Shown here one piece after another: positions 19,178 to 28,597 of a stretch of DNA of 28,986 nt (position 1 is the stretch's first letter; every line of letters starts with the position of its first letter). The DNA lies in assembly GCA_025603075.1 (NCBI GenBank), contig MU626494.1, positions 1-28,986 of the forward strand. The letters are read 5' to 3'. The notes under the pieces were generated by a model. The model was not told the origin of the DNA and ran no database searches. It worked only from the letters and a program-made list of their open reading frames with translations. Origin of the DNA: Neoconidiobolus thromboides FSU 785. Its lineage: Eukaryota; Entomophthoromycota; Entomophthoromycetes; Entomophthorales; Neoconidiobolaceae. A program made the position numbers and the translations under genes.

Positions 19178-20587
19178 TTAATCTTTAACTAGCAATGCGC
19201 CTGCGCATGGTGGAGCTGGATTGTTTCCTGGCCAGTCACAAATAGCATTACCACCCGAAATAGCGCACACTGTTCCATCTGGACATGCCCTTACAACCCA
19301 TTTACCAGCATCACAGTTGGCAAAATTCTTTCCATTACAGGCTACGCCACCACTACTACATGGCTGCCCAGCTACTGGACAAGTACCAGTTGGTAATGGA
19401 CCACTAGTGGAAGTGGTTGAAGTTTTTGTAATTGAAGTTTTTGTAGTTGAAGTAGAAGCGGAACTAGTTGAAGTAGAAGCGGAACTAGTTGAAGTAATAG
19501 TTGAAGTAATAGTTGAAGTAGTAGAAATAGTAGTAGAAGTAGTAGAAGTAGTAGAAGTAGTAGAAGTAGTAACCGGAGGACTTCCACAGTTTCCGGTTTT
19601 GTTCAAAAAGTCTTTAATAATTTGACCATAAGTTTTACCACCAATGACATTGTTTTCAGATTGGGAAGCGTCCCACATCATAACACCAGCAAAAGTGTTA
19701 TTAGATTTTAAATCAGTTATAATCTTTTGTAGGCTATCAGTTGATATATAGCCGGTTCCAGCTGCTGTTGGAGAGGCTGGCACACCAAGGATAAGCTTAA
19801 TGTTCTTATTAAAAGATTTAGTGTGTACCCATTTATCCCAATCACCCCAATTCCAAGCCCATTGATTTCCATAGTTTTGTACACCACACCAGTTATTATA
19901 AAATTGGATATTGATAAAGTCAATGTAAGAAGTTTCCATAATTGTTTGTAAGTTACCATCAGGGAAAACACATTGTGGAGCAGCGGATACATAATATTTT
20001 TTAGAAGGGTCACTTTTATAGTAAGTTTGAAGTTTACTCAAAAACACATCGTAGTAAGCTTGAGATCCACCTTCTAAATCTAAATCAATACCATCCACCT
20101 GGGCATCATCAAAAGGACGGAATTTATGGGTACCTTTCATAAACATATTCCAAATGGTATCAGCAAACTGCGAAGCAGCAGCTGATGAACCAAAACCTGT
20201 TCTGGCAATTGCACCACCCAGACTTAAAATAATTTTCTTGCCTTTGGATTGACAGTACTTAATATCTTGACCAATCTTAGGACAGTGTCTTAATTTGCTT
20301 GCTGCTGGATCAGTAAAAAAGTCTTCACAATGGCTAGAGAAATTAATTTCTGGGAGATCAGTACCGGCATTAAAATTATTCAAAAATGACAAGTTGATCA
20401 CATCCATATAGCCATCATCACAGTATTTAGCTAAGTCTTTCTCCCAAAGTTCTGGGTTATTTAAATGGGCACCACCATAACTATTTTGGCCCCAATAGAA
20501 GACTTGGTTGTTATTACAGTTCAAGTCGAAACCAAAGGTAGTAGTAATTAATGTAGAGAGTAAAGCTAAACTAGCAGTCTTAATCAT
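19178..20587 (-). CDS. Secreted GH18 chitinase with Ser/Thr linker and CBM19-like chitin-binding module
   Basis: Endochitinase of the fungal/plant (class III, Cts1-like) type that cleaves beta-1,4-GlcNAc polymers in the cell wall or environment. From Met at 20587 it has 469 residues: signal peptide ~1-19 (MIKTASLALLSTLITTTFG); GH18 barrel ~20-330 with YWGQN, SLGG (~122-125) and the catalytic DGIDLDLE (D165, D168, D170, E172, with E172 the proton donor); a Thr/Ser linker ~338-396, likely O-glycosylated; and a Cys-rich C-terminal module ~403-453 resembling CBM19. An upstream in-frame ATG at 20617 would give 479 residues. I prefer 20587 because a TATA-like run (20635-20642) is then 48 bp upstream, the same distance as in receptors 1-3, and the signal peptide is cleaner. 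No GPI-anchor signal is visible. The protein ends shortly after the module, with an extra CAGALLVKD tail. Antisense ORFs over the linker are shadows. Confidence 0.93.
   Translation of the reverse strand: MIKTASLALLSTLITTTFGFDLNCNNNQVFYWGQNSYGGAHLNNPELWEKDLAKYCDDGYMDVINLSFLNNFNAGTDLPEINFSSHCEDFFTDPAASKLRHCPKIGQDIKYCQSKGKKIILSLGGAIARTGFGSSAAASQFADTIWNMFMKGTHKFRPFDDAQVDGIDLDLEGGSQAYYDVFLSKLQTYYKSDPSKKYYVSAAPQCVFPDGNLQTIMETSYIDFINIQFYNNWCGVQNYGNQWAWNWGDWDKWVHTKSFNKNIKLILGVPASPTAAGTGYISTDSLQKIITDLKSNNTFAGVMMWDASQSENNVIGGKTYGQIIKDFLNKTGNCGSPPVTTSTTSTTSTTSTTISTTSTITSTITSTSSASTSTSSASTSTTKTSITKTSTTSTSGPLPTGTCPVAGQPCSSGGVACNGKNFANCDAGKWVVRACPDGTVCAISGGNAICDWPGNNPAPPCAGALLVKD
19402..19573 (-). repeat. 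Thr/Ser-codon microsatellite encoding the chitinase linker
   Basis: Imperfect ACT/ACC/TCT triplet arrays (read as GTAGAA, GTAATAGTTGAA and GGAACTAGTTGAAGTAGAAGC units on the plus strand) encode the Thr/Ser linker. Array length is likely to vary between strains. Confidence 0.75.
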
Positions 20588-20634
20588 ATTTATAAATATC
20601 GATTTTTGATATTTCATTACAACTGCTTGAGTGG

Positions 20635-20642
20635 TTTATATA
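20635..20642 (-). promoter_or_regulatory. Probable TATA box of the chitinase gene
   Basis: TATATAAA on the minus strand, 48 bp before the Met at 20587 and only 18 bp before the alternative Met at 20617. Confidence 0.5.
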
Positions 20643-21420
20643 CTTTTTTGATTTCGCGTATTATAAAAAGGACATTACCCTATTTATGGATAAGACTTAA
20701 GTATGACACTGCTAACAAATAACGAGATCCAGGAGTTAGTGTAGAATTGTCTTTTGACATATCATTTTTCGAATTTTAATAAATGGTTTAGTCATAAGAT
20801 CTTTATGCTTTATGCTTTATGTGATAGTTTTATTATTATTTGCAGCTTAACTGAAATATCTTTTATTCTGTGTATTAATTAAAATCACTTGTTCTTATTA
20901 TTATCATAAGGATCTAAATAAAATCGCAATTACTCCCTTTATAGAAACAATAATATAAATTTGGTGAATGTTGATGGTAAGTTTAAACCTTACATTTAAT
21001 TTAATTTAATTGTACGCCTGAACCTATTGTTTATTTAATATTAATACGGATAAACATACTAATAAAGCCTGGTTTTATTTTATGAAGTATAGAATAAATC
21101 TTATTATACCCTAAAATATTAAAAGGTAAATCATTAAATTGAATTTAAATTTAAAGGAGAAGTAAATAGACTTATAAATTAAATTAGTATAACATTTGGC
21201 TTGAAGTTATGTAAAAAGGTTATATTTATCCTTTTAGTTATTTAAGCAAACTTTATTCTGCATCCATTTTTGAACTTTGTTTTATCATTAGTTCATAGTA
21301 TTACCATTTTATTTAAATATAAGATTCTATTCAGCAGCAAAAAATAGTATTTGGTGCATAATGTAAAATTTCACATAAGCTTGAATTATAAAGTTTTTTT
21401 AATATTTAAATTTTATATTA
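20643..21420. other. AT-rich intergenic DNA upstream of the chitinase
   Basis: Contains a short TTTATGC tandem (20806-20820) and no supportable gene or RNA. Confidence 0.35.
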
Positions 21421-21528
21421 AATGGGAGTGTTTTTTTTGATTTCATTATTTTTTCCATTTTTTAAGCACTATTTGAGTGGAAAGATTGTTAGTAAAATTC
21501 TTAAACACAAAAAAACACCCCCAAATAT
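21421..21528 (-). mobile_element. ~105 bp MITE-like element, copy 4 (inverted)
   Basis: Plus strand reads TGGGAGTGTTTTTTTTGATTTC, CCATTTTTTAAGCACTATTTGAG, TTAGTAAAATTCTTAAACAC, and ends ACACCCCCAAATAT. This is the reverse complement of the consensus set by copies 6 and 7. Confidence 0.75.
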
Positions 21529-22197
21529 ATAAGTTAGCTTTATGATGATTTTTAAAAATACAATTTTTATGTTTTATTATATTAAAGTAACTTAGAAATT
21601 TCAATCATGGTAAAAGTTTTAATAATATCTATACCAGTAACCTATTTAAAATTATTTATTTTATATAAAAAAATTAAACATAAATACTTTATTTTTAAAT
21701 TGAATAATTATAGGATTATAAATTCTTCAATTATTAAATTAAACAACACTGAAAAGAGGAGAACGTTAAGAATACAATGAAGATAGTACTACTATCAACT
21801 ATTTGATGACGATACTTTGTCATCAGTATCTCATAGATAACATATATAATATTAGAGTAAAAATTGTTTGTTACATTGCTACACGTTGAAAATAAATCCA
21901 AAATAAGGATATTTGAAGAAATAAAGCCCGGTGTTTAGTATAGAACTATATAAGCCTTTCAACTGATATAATTTTTATATGCTATACTGTCTATTAATAT
22001 CATCTCTTTATCATTTATTGATTAAAGTAAAACACTAGTGATTTAAATTTAAGGATTTTTTAAATAATATGTTGTTAAATATTTAGCTTTTATAATATTG
22101 TTTAAAGCAATAAACAAAAGCCCCTAATACATTAGAACTACTATAGCTTTTAAGCTTTCTAGGTATAAAAAATAGTTTGATTGAGATATGGTTTAAC
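21529..22197. other. AT-rich intergenic DNA between two inverted MITE copies
   Basis: A small perfect hairpin GATGAC/GTCATC is at ~21804-21823. No ORF or RNA gene could be supported. Confidence 0.35.
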
Positions 22198-22305
22198 ATG
22201 TGGGAGTGTTTTTTTCGGCTTCATTATTCTTTCCATCTTTTAAGCGCTATTCGAGTGGAAAACTTGTTAGTAAAATTCTTAAACAAAAAAATATATCCCC
22301 ATGTA
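22198..22305 (-). mobile_element. ~105 bp MITE-like element, copy 5 (inverted)
   Basis: Plus strand begins CATGTGGGAGTGTTTTTTTCGGC, contains CCATCTTTTAAGCGCTATTCGAGTGG and TTAGTAAAATTCTTAAAC, and ends ATATCCCCATG. The ORF at 22200-22403 is produced by this element. Confidence 0.75.
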
Positions 22306-22569
22306 TAAAAGTCTATTATATTTTATTACCATGTTTTATAAAAGTTTCATTTTATTTTGACTTATTATATTATTTTAAAAATCTATTGTGTAATATAAGA
22401 TAATGTGTATAAATACTTTTTCTTTCTTTGAATTTCATTTAGATATACAATAAATTATAGCTTTTAACTTCAGTTTACATCTACTACATCCTGTAGCAGA
22501 GCTTTTATAAATGATCATACTTTTATAATATCATTAATAGCCCTCCTCTTTAACACTCAAATTCCTTTA

Positions 22570-23297
22570 TATTATAGAACAGCGGCATTGCTATATTTTT
22601 TATTAATGTTTTTTCCTTTATTTTTTCAATCTACTATTGATATTACTATGACTTAGATCATTCCCACCTATAGCTTTTATAAAACTTGGAATCAGATTTC
22701 AAGAGAGAATGCCCTCATCAGAGATATTTTTCAAATGTTGGTTCTGGGAATCTAATTTATTTGTTTTTATTATATTACTAAATAAGTATTAGGTAGATGA
22801 TACAGAAGAAAATTCACTTTTAATGGATGAAATTAGTACACAAAGAGCCAAAATATAAAAGATGTAGTTATTTCAATTAACATTAACTATGATTTAAACA
22901 GATTGTTTAGGTTTATACAAAACAAAAAAAAAGAGCTAGAAAGAGGAATTGAAATTGAAATTGATGAAGAAAGTAACACTATTTGAAATGAAAACGCTTA
23001 ATTTAGAGAATTTAGTCGTAGAGATGTCCCAATTCAATATTCCAAAGAAAGAAGGTGGGGATGATCGACTGTAAAGATGAACTGATTAACAAAAAAGAAA
23101 GAGTGTTTGAGATACTAATGGGGATTAAAAAGCTAAAAGAGAAGTTAAATAAAGAAAAAATTGAGATAAAAAACAGCAAAAAAATTATATTTCAGATTGA
23201 AGGTGCAGATAATTCAAGAAGGAACAAAGAGATTGAAGCAAATGTAAAAAAAGTAGACAAAACGTTAAATATTACCAAAAAAGAAAATAAGGCTTAA
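22570..23297 (+). pseudogene. Membrane-anchored coiled-coil family, copy A (degenerate)
   Basis: First of four tandem copies of the gene intact at 24763-25324. A hydrophobic exon-1 remnant at ~22575-22640 (AALLYFLLMFFPLFF) contains a stop soon after. An exon-2 remnant follows at ~22795-22860 (DDTEENSLLMDEISTQRAK), then acceptor TTTAAACAG at ~22920. Exon 3 begins as charged coil (KTKKKELERGIEIEIDEE) with stops and a frameshift. Its last 80 codons (23055-23297) are open and very rich in Lys, Glu and Ile, like the coiled coil of the intact copy. The first donor appears mutated. The gene model is approximate and the copy is unlikely to make the full protein. A MITE starts 28 bp after the last stop. 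Confidence 0.45.
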
Positions 23298-23324
23298 AAG
23301 AATGGAATAAAAATTGAATTAATC

Positions 23325-23430
23325 ATATGGGGATGTGTTTTTTGCTTAATAATTTTACTAACAATTTTTCCACTCGAATAGTACTTAAAAAATGGAAAAA
23401 GTTATGAAATCAAAAAAAACAGCCCCATAT
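23325..23430 (+). mobile_element. ~105 bp MITE-like element, copy 6
   Basis: Begins ATATGGGGATGTGTTTTTTGC, contains AATTTTACTAACAATTTTTCCACTCGAATAG and CTTAAAAAATGG, and ends AAAAAACAGCCCCATAT. The ATATGGGG/CCCCATAT ends form perfect 8-bp terminal inverted repeats, so this is one of the best-preserved copies. Confidence 0.8.
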
Positions 23431-23667
23431 ATTTATAATTTTTAGCTTTAGTTTATTAAATATAATTTAGTTTTATATACTACCAAATAATTAAAGGAGC
23501 TTAATAGCCTCATAAAAACCAAAAGGAGTCTAAGTTTTGATGATAAATTATAAACAAAACAGTAGTCCAAAAATTATACCTTCTCTCATCGGTTTCTTCA
23601 ATCTCATCAACAAATGTGACTGTAAAATGTAAATCCTTTTGACTCCTATTTTTTATTTACCTTTCAG

Positions 23668-24419
23668 AAAACAATTCTCCGATTATTTTTTTTCTTGCTT
23701 TACCACTTGCTTTTACTGCAAGTATTATACAAGAAACTGTCTGTACCTCTTCTGATAAGAGAAAAAAAGTGGCAATGTCCTCAATATGAAAAATTCCATC
23801 ATAGACCTTCAGCAAATGTTGGGGGTGGTGACGTAAGCTCATTGTCTATATGGGCATTTTTTGTTAAAAGATACTAGACTAATGGTAGTGAAAGCAAAAA
23901 GAATGAAGAAAATTCAATTGAGAAAGAATTGAGAGACAATATTAAAAATGTAAGACTCATAAAAAGGGTATTTTTAACATCTTTAACATTTTCAGAAATA
24001 TATAGGAATATGATAGACAGTTAGGAGAGTTATTTGAAAGAAAGGGTGGATTGGTAGAGATGGAATTAAAAATCAAACGAGAATTAGAAGACTTGGAAAT
24101 CGAAAGTATTTCAGACATTATTTCGCGGGTAGATACGCTAAAAAAATAAAATGAATTTAAATATAAGAGAGAAGAGTTGTATTCGACATACAAAGAGATT
24201 CTAAATGAAAAAGAAAAGGTAAAAAAAGAAATAATCGATTTAAAAGAGGGGGAGAAACAACTTCTAAAAGGAATTGAACAAGAAGCTTCATTTCAAAAAG
24301 AAGAGTTATAGCTTTTCAGAAGAGAAAAAGGAATCAATAACAGAAAAAAAAGGCTGCAAGATATGTTGGACGATATTGAAAAGAAAAAAGAAGCTCTAAA
24401 ATGATATAATAAAAATTGA
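23668..24419 (+). pseudogene. Membrane-anchored coiled-coil family, copy C (degenerate)
   Basis: Second array member. Exon 1 has a hydrophobic run PIIFFLALPLAFTASII, a frameshift, then ANVGGGD followed by donor GTAAGC at 23833. Exon 2 is short and charged (SESKKNEENSIEKELRDNIKN) and is followed by donor GTAAGA at 23950 and acceptor TTTTCAG at 23995. Exon 3 stays in one frame for ~138 codons of coiled coil, broken by in-frame stops at 24003 (TAG), 24147 (TAA), 24309 (TAG) and 24402 (TGA), and ends KKKEALK-stop-YNKN, parallel to KKALEEYNRN of the intact copy. The long retained frame suggests loss of function is fairly recent, or that the stops came before many indels. Its coil is longer than that of the intact copy. 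Confidence 0.6.
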
Positions 24420-24762
24420 AATTTTTTTTATAACTTTTTTTCATATAGGCTATAGTATTTTGATAGTTAACTATTTGCTTTAGACATTGTTATAGATAGC
24501 TGAGGATAGCCGTCCATGGCCTTAAACAGACTACTTTTCAAGTCAAACTATTATACATAAATAAACTATTATGTTGAGTTTATCAAAATTTTGAACTACT
24601 CAATCTCATCTCTTAAATTTATAACCAAAACATAGAAAAGTACAAACTAAAATTAAATTCCAACCATTGGCTGCTTTAAGCCAAACCTTAAACGTGACTA
24701 TCTTAAAATATAAAAAAATCATTCTTTATTTTTAATTTTTAATTTTTTAGCATATTTGCAGC
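24420..24762. other. Upstream region of the intact coiled-coil gene
   Basis: AT-rich, no clear TATA run. It ends in a pyrimidine-rich tract with TTTTTTAG at 24743-24750, which looks like a 3' splice site. The other array copies also have pyrimidine tract plus AG just before their first recognisable exon, so a short 5' exon or leader intron may exist here. Confidence 0.3.
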
Positions 24763-25324
24763 ATGGTTTATCCCATAGTTTATCGTTTAGGCATCAGTTT
24801 AGTTATAAGCTGTGTAGCAGCAGCTACCTATCTTATATATCAAAAAAATCACGAAGAGCAAACCTATGAAACACTTTACCAAAATTCTTCTCCAAATGAC
24901 CAATGGGAGGATGTAAGTTTATTAATCTGATTTGGTCTATTTTATTAAGTGATTATAGGATCACCTGAGCGAAAGAGAGAGATCCACAGAGAAAGAAGGA
25001 AACGTATTAAGAAAACGAAATGGAAAGAATGAAGTTGACGGGAAAGATGGGATTGAAAACCAAAAAAGAAAAAACGTAGAGCTTTTTTAACTAGATTAGT
25101 TTTATCTTTAATGACTTATTTAGGATTATATTAAACGAAAGGAAGTTTTGGAGCAAGAGGACATTGAGCTAAAAGAAATGGAAGATAAAGCTATCTCCCA
25201 GTTGGAAGAATTAGAAATTTTGAAAAAAGAAAAGGAGATAAAAGATAGAAAAGAAAGGTTGGAGTCAATGTTAATTGATATTCAAAAGCAAAAGAAGGCA
25301 TTGGAGGAATACAATAGGAATTAA
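24763..25324 (+). CDS. Small membrane-anchored coiled-coil protein (intact array member, three exons)
   Basis: Not a family I recognise. Exons 24763-24912, 24959-25075 and 25124-25324 join in phase 0 to 155 residues. Introns are 46 bp (GTAAGT..ATAG) and 48 bp (GTAGAG..TTAG). Residues ~5-26 form one hydrophobic segment (YRLGISLVISCVAAATYLIY) that could be a signal anchor. Residues 27-89 are polar and highly charged. Residues ~90-155 form a probable coiled coil (DYIKRKEVLEQEDIELKEME...), ending KKALEEYNRN. The same three-part layout, intron phases and C-terminal KKAL..YN.N motif recur in the neighbouring broken copies, which supports the model. A polypyrimidine tract with TAG sits just before the ATG (24750), so an upstream exon is possible. 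Function unknown; a tethering or scaffolding role would be a guess from the shape alone. Confidence 0.65.
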
Positions 25325-25547
25325 AACGTTTTTTTGATAATCTATCTTTTTAGTTTAGAATTTTAGTTATTAAATTTTTATGTAAATTTTTTAAAGTAAT
25401 GTTATGATTTTTCTGCTATTATTAAAATAAAAGTACTTGTAATTCTAATTCAAGAATTTACTTCATTCATTGGTTATTTTATTCCAAACTGAAAGTGTGA
25501 CTGCTTAGAATTTCTTACTCGTTTTTTTTATTCCTTTAAATCAAATA

Positions 25548-26130
25548 ATAGCTTGCCCAGTAGCAACTTATTTTGGAGTAGGAGGTATATTAGCATGTGG
25601 CTATAGAGGTTATGAAGTTCAAAAAATATTTTCAAATCAAACTTAATATCATCATCGTGAACAAGCACGCCAGAACCATGTCTCAAGTACTGAAAAGGAT
25701 GACGTAAATTTATTGCTGTTAATTAAACTCTTTTAAATAATTATTATTTGAAGAATGATAAAGAAAAAAGAAAATTCCTTGAGCAAGGGAAAGAGCTAAA
25801 AAGTCGAAACGGAAGCAAACAGTGAACTCATAAAACAAGATAGTGTGAAATGAGAAATCGAAGCAGAAGAAGTGTAAATCTATTTTTAAAAGTAAAGTTA
25901 AATTAAATGAATTTGTTTAGAATTATTTTAAACGAAAGTAAGAGTCAAATAAAGGAGAGATTAAATTCGAAGAATTGGAAAAAAAATTGAGATTGAAATC
26001 GAACAGCTGGAAAAGTTAAAAAGAGAAAAAGGTACAAAGATTATAGATCAACGGAAGGAAAATAAATATATTGAGTTACATTAAAGAGCAGAAGAAAGCT
26101 ATGAGAAAGTATAATGCCAGAAAAAACTAG
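25548..26130 (+). pseudogene. Membrane-anchored coiled-coil family, copy E (degenerate)
   Basis: Fourth array member. Exon 1 encodes CPVATYFGVGGILACGYRGYEVQKIFSNQT, then a stop, then REQARQNHVSSTEKDD and donor GTAAAT at 25705. No ATG is present at the expected start (ATA instead). The exon-2 remnant has stops. Exon 3 (~25922-26130) reads NYFKRK-stop-ESNKGEIKFEELEKK, then IEIEQLEKLKREKG after a frameshift, and ends QKKAMRKYNARKN. These match DYIKRK, QLEELEILKKEK and QKKALEEYNRN of the intact copy in order. Clearly a pseudogene. A MITE starts 24 bp after the final stop. Confidence 0.6.
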
Positions 26131-26153
26131 GCACATGATTAAATTTTTTGAGC

Positions 26154-26260
26154 ATATGGGGATGTATTTTTGTATTTAAGAATTTACTAACAAATTTTCC
26201 GCTCAAATAGCACTTAAAAAATGGAAAAAATAATGAAGTCAAAAAAAACACTCCCATATA
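26154..26260 (+). mobile_element. ~105 bp MITE-like element, copy 7
   Basis: Begins ATATGGGGATGTATTTTTGTA, contains GAATTTACTAACAAATTTTCCGCTCAAATAGC and CTTAAAAAATGG, and ends AAAAAAACACTCCCATATA. Very close to copy 6. Confidence 0.8.
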
Positions 26261-27220
26261 CTATATTAAAATACAAAGTCTTTGGAGTATGTAATAATTA
26301 ATATTACATTTAAGTAAAGTTCAAATTGGCTAAAAATAAGATAAACTTATATGTTTTAGTTGTCAATTCTAAGAATTACTTGACATTAATTATAATCAAT
26401 GGTATTTTTTTTGAAATTTTTTTGTTAGATATTTGTAACAAAGCAAGGAGTACTTTACTTTATTTTCAGAATTTGTATAATTTGAGCACGTTGTTTAATA
26501 TAAAGCTTATGGAAGTAGTACTTAATATTTAAAATAATATAAATATAACAAGTATCAATATAAAAAAATTTCATTGTTAAAGAACAGATAGTTAAATAAT
26601 TAGATTTAATAAATATTTCTTATTTAACAATTTTATTAAAGATTTGACTGCCATTGTCCTTTATCATAATAAAAATCCGAGTTACTTCTAAATATAGGAT
26701 GTAAAAATAAAAATTTGATTAAATAGATTAAATTATAATATCTAAAATAGTAGTAGACAGTAGTGTAGGTAAATTTTTTAAAACATATCATGAAATCTAT
26801 TCAATATAATATAACATACTACCGTTACTTGGATATGATTTGTAAAACTTTAAAGCCAATATATTAATAGCAAAAATACAAGGGCAAGATAGTAATTATA
26901 AATAAAGTTCCCAGTTCACTTTCGTTCAAACAAGTAAAATTATCATAATTTATGTCAAATTTTACAATGAAAAGAGTGATATTTTTATTGTAGTTCATTT
27001 CAAATTGAAATTTTTGTAATATACCAAAACTGGGAAAATCTGAACCTTAAGTTAATACTTAGTCAAATTAGCTATAAAAAGATTTTATAATTAAAATAAA
27101 AGTTATATTATTAATGAAATTGAATAACTAATCTTTCTTTCTTTCATATACTTAATGTATATTTACCACTATTTATAAATAAAAGACTACCATTAATTAA
27201 TAAGATATATCGAACTAAAA
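26261..27220. other. AT-rich intergenic DNA, nothing recognised
   Basis: The ORF at 26326-26532 is Ile/Leu/Asn/Lys-rich and has no motif, as expected by chance at this composition. No RNA gene or repeat could be supported. Confidence 0.35.
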
Positions 27221-28436
27221 ATGCAACACATCGTAGTAAGTATCAGTGAAGTTAATAAAAAAGTATACAAAAAGATATAATTTTTTGATAGAAATCAATC
27301 AAAACAATGGATAATATTCGAAAATCTAACTAGGAAAAAATGGTCCATTAATTAGTGACATTGGACTTGAATTTATAGGTGTGTACATTGCTTATGAAGA
27401 ACCAGGAACGGATAAAGAAAATTCTAAAGTATCAAATCGAGCTTTAGATTTGGGCTATGATTTTTAGGATACAGCAGCAATACTAAGAACATTTTAAGTT
27501 AATAAACGTTTGTTAATAATTTTAGCATGTTTATGCAATTGGAGGAAATGAATTATTATTATCTAAAATTCCAAGCAAAAGAAGAAAAGACGTGTTTTTA
27601 TGCACGGAGTTTAGATTAGTTGAGAGCTCAGATTCATTTAATTTTATCATTCGTGGCGATAAAAAGTATATTGAATAAGCTTGTGATGCTAATTTGAAAC
27701 GTTTAGAAATCAAAACAATTGATTTGTATTATCAATATAGAGTTGATTCTAATATGTACAGTTCTTAGATACTTATTCTATTTTGATATAATTTATAGTC
27801 TAATCGAGGAAACTGTTAAAGTTGTGGCTGAATTGACTAAAGAGGGTAAATTAATATTTAAGTTTATTAGAGTGTAATGCATATGAGTTAAGGAGAGCAT
27901 ATAAAAATCACACTATCGCTACAGTGCAAGTTGAATATAAGTATCATTTATTTCATGGTTGTACTTGATATATTAATAAATCTAAAGCTCTTGGGAGACT
28001 GGTATTGAAAAAAACAACTTATTAGATACATGTATAAAAGTAGGAGTAACTATTATAGCTTTTTCACGATTAGGACAAGGATTTTTAAGTGAGAAGTTAG
28101 ACATGCAATCACTTAGTGATATAAATTTTCATACTACCTAAGTGCCAGAATTGAATCAAGAAAATGTAGATCATAATCTCCAATTAGTAGAAAAATTTCA
28201 AAAGTTATCGAATGAAAAGAACACCAAGTCATCTCAACTTTAAGTTGATCATTATCTTAAGTAACCCAATGGCTTGTTTATATGACATATTTGCTTATTT
28301 TCCTTTAGGATGATGACACTATCCCTATCTCTGGAATAAAGAAAATTTAGCATCTTTAAACATTGAATTTTCTGATAATGATAATTAAGCTATTTGTGAG
28401 TTAGTTAACCTTGGTGTAGTGAAGGGTGAGGATTAA
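27221..28436 (+). pseudogene. Aldo-keto reductase pseudogene
   Basis: Degenerate NADPH-dependent aldo-keto reductase of the AKR13/YakC-like type. Recognisable in order: KNGPLISDIGL, RALDLGYDF-stop-DTA (TGG to TAG at the DFWDTA motif), GGNELLLSKI, RRKDVFLCTEFR, ACDANLKRLEIKTIDLYYQYRVD, IEETVKVVAELTKEGK, LECNAYELRRAYKNHTIATVQVEY, NNLLDTCIKVGVTIIAFSRLGQGF, NVDHNLQLVEKFQKLSNEK, DDDTIPISG and a C-terminal piece ending VVKGED. At least five in-frame stops and several frameshifts break it. Two catalytic-tetrad positions are changed: Lys to Glu in the ATKF motif (TEF) and His to Tyr in QHRVD (QYRVD). Splice-like GT-AG remnants separate the blocks. The last intron position, just before DDDTIP, equals that in the intact copy at 28598-28986. 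The exact 5' end is uncertain (ATG at 27221 or 27307). Confidence 0.85.
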
Positions 28437-28597
28437 AGTGTAATTATTATATATTTATTAAATGAAAGTTATTTTCTTATAATAAATTTAATTCAATCTA
28501 TTTTGCCATTTTTGTCTTTGTCGTACAATAACTTTAATAGCTAAAAAAACTTTGGATAAAAAACTTGAATATTTTATTATACATCAATTAAATTTCA

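Noticed and set aside
19221-19625. Long antisense ORF over the chitinase 3' half
   Set aside because: Complement of the Thr/Ser linker microsatellite; Val/Glu-rich by construction. The minus-strand Leu-rich ORF at 19372-19587 is a frame shadow for the same reason.
22200-22403. 67-codon plus-strand ORF
   Set aside because: Starts inside MITE copy 5; a similar peptide arises from other copies and has no coding signature.
26326-26532. 68-codon plus-strand ORF
   Set aside because: Low-complexity Ile/Leu/Asn composition in AT-rich DNA, with no homologue or motif that I recognise.
24003-28436. Alternative genetic code or stop readthrough to explain conserved frames with internal stops
   Set aside because: TAA and TAG end intact genes here (the receptors, CDK5RAP1, chitinase, aldo-keto reductase) at the expected family lengths, and the broken genes also have frameshifts.
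27221-28436. Repeat-induced point mutation as cause of the aldo-keto reductase decay
   Set aside because: Some stops fit G-to-A (TGG to TAG), but others need transversions, so ordinary decay is sufficient.
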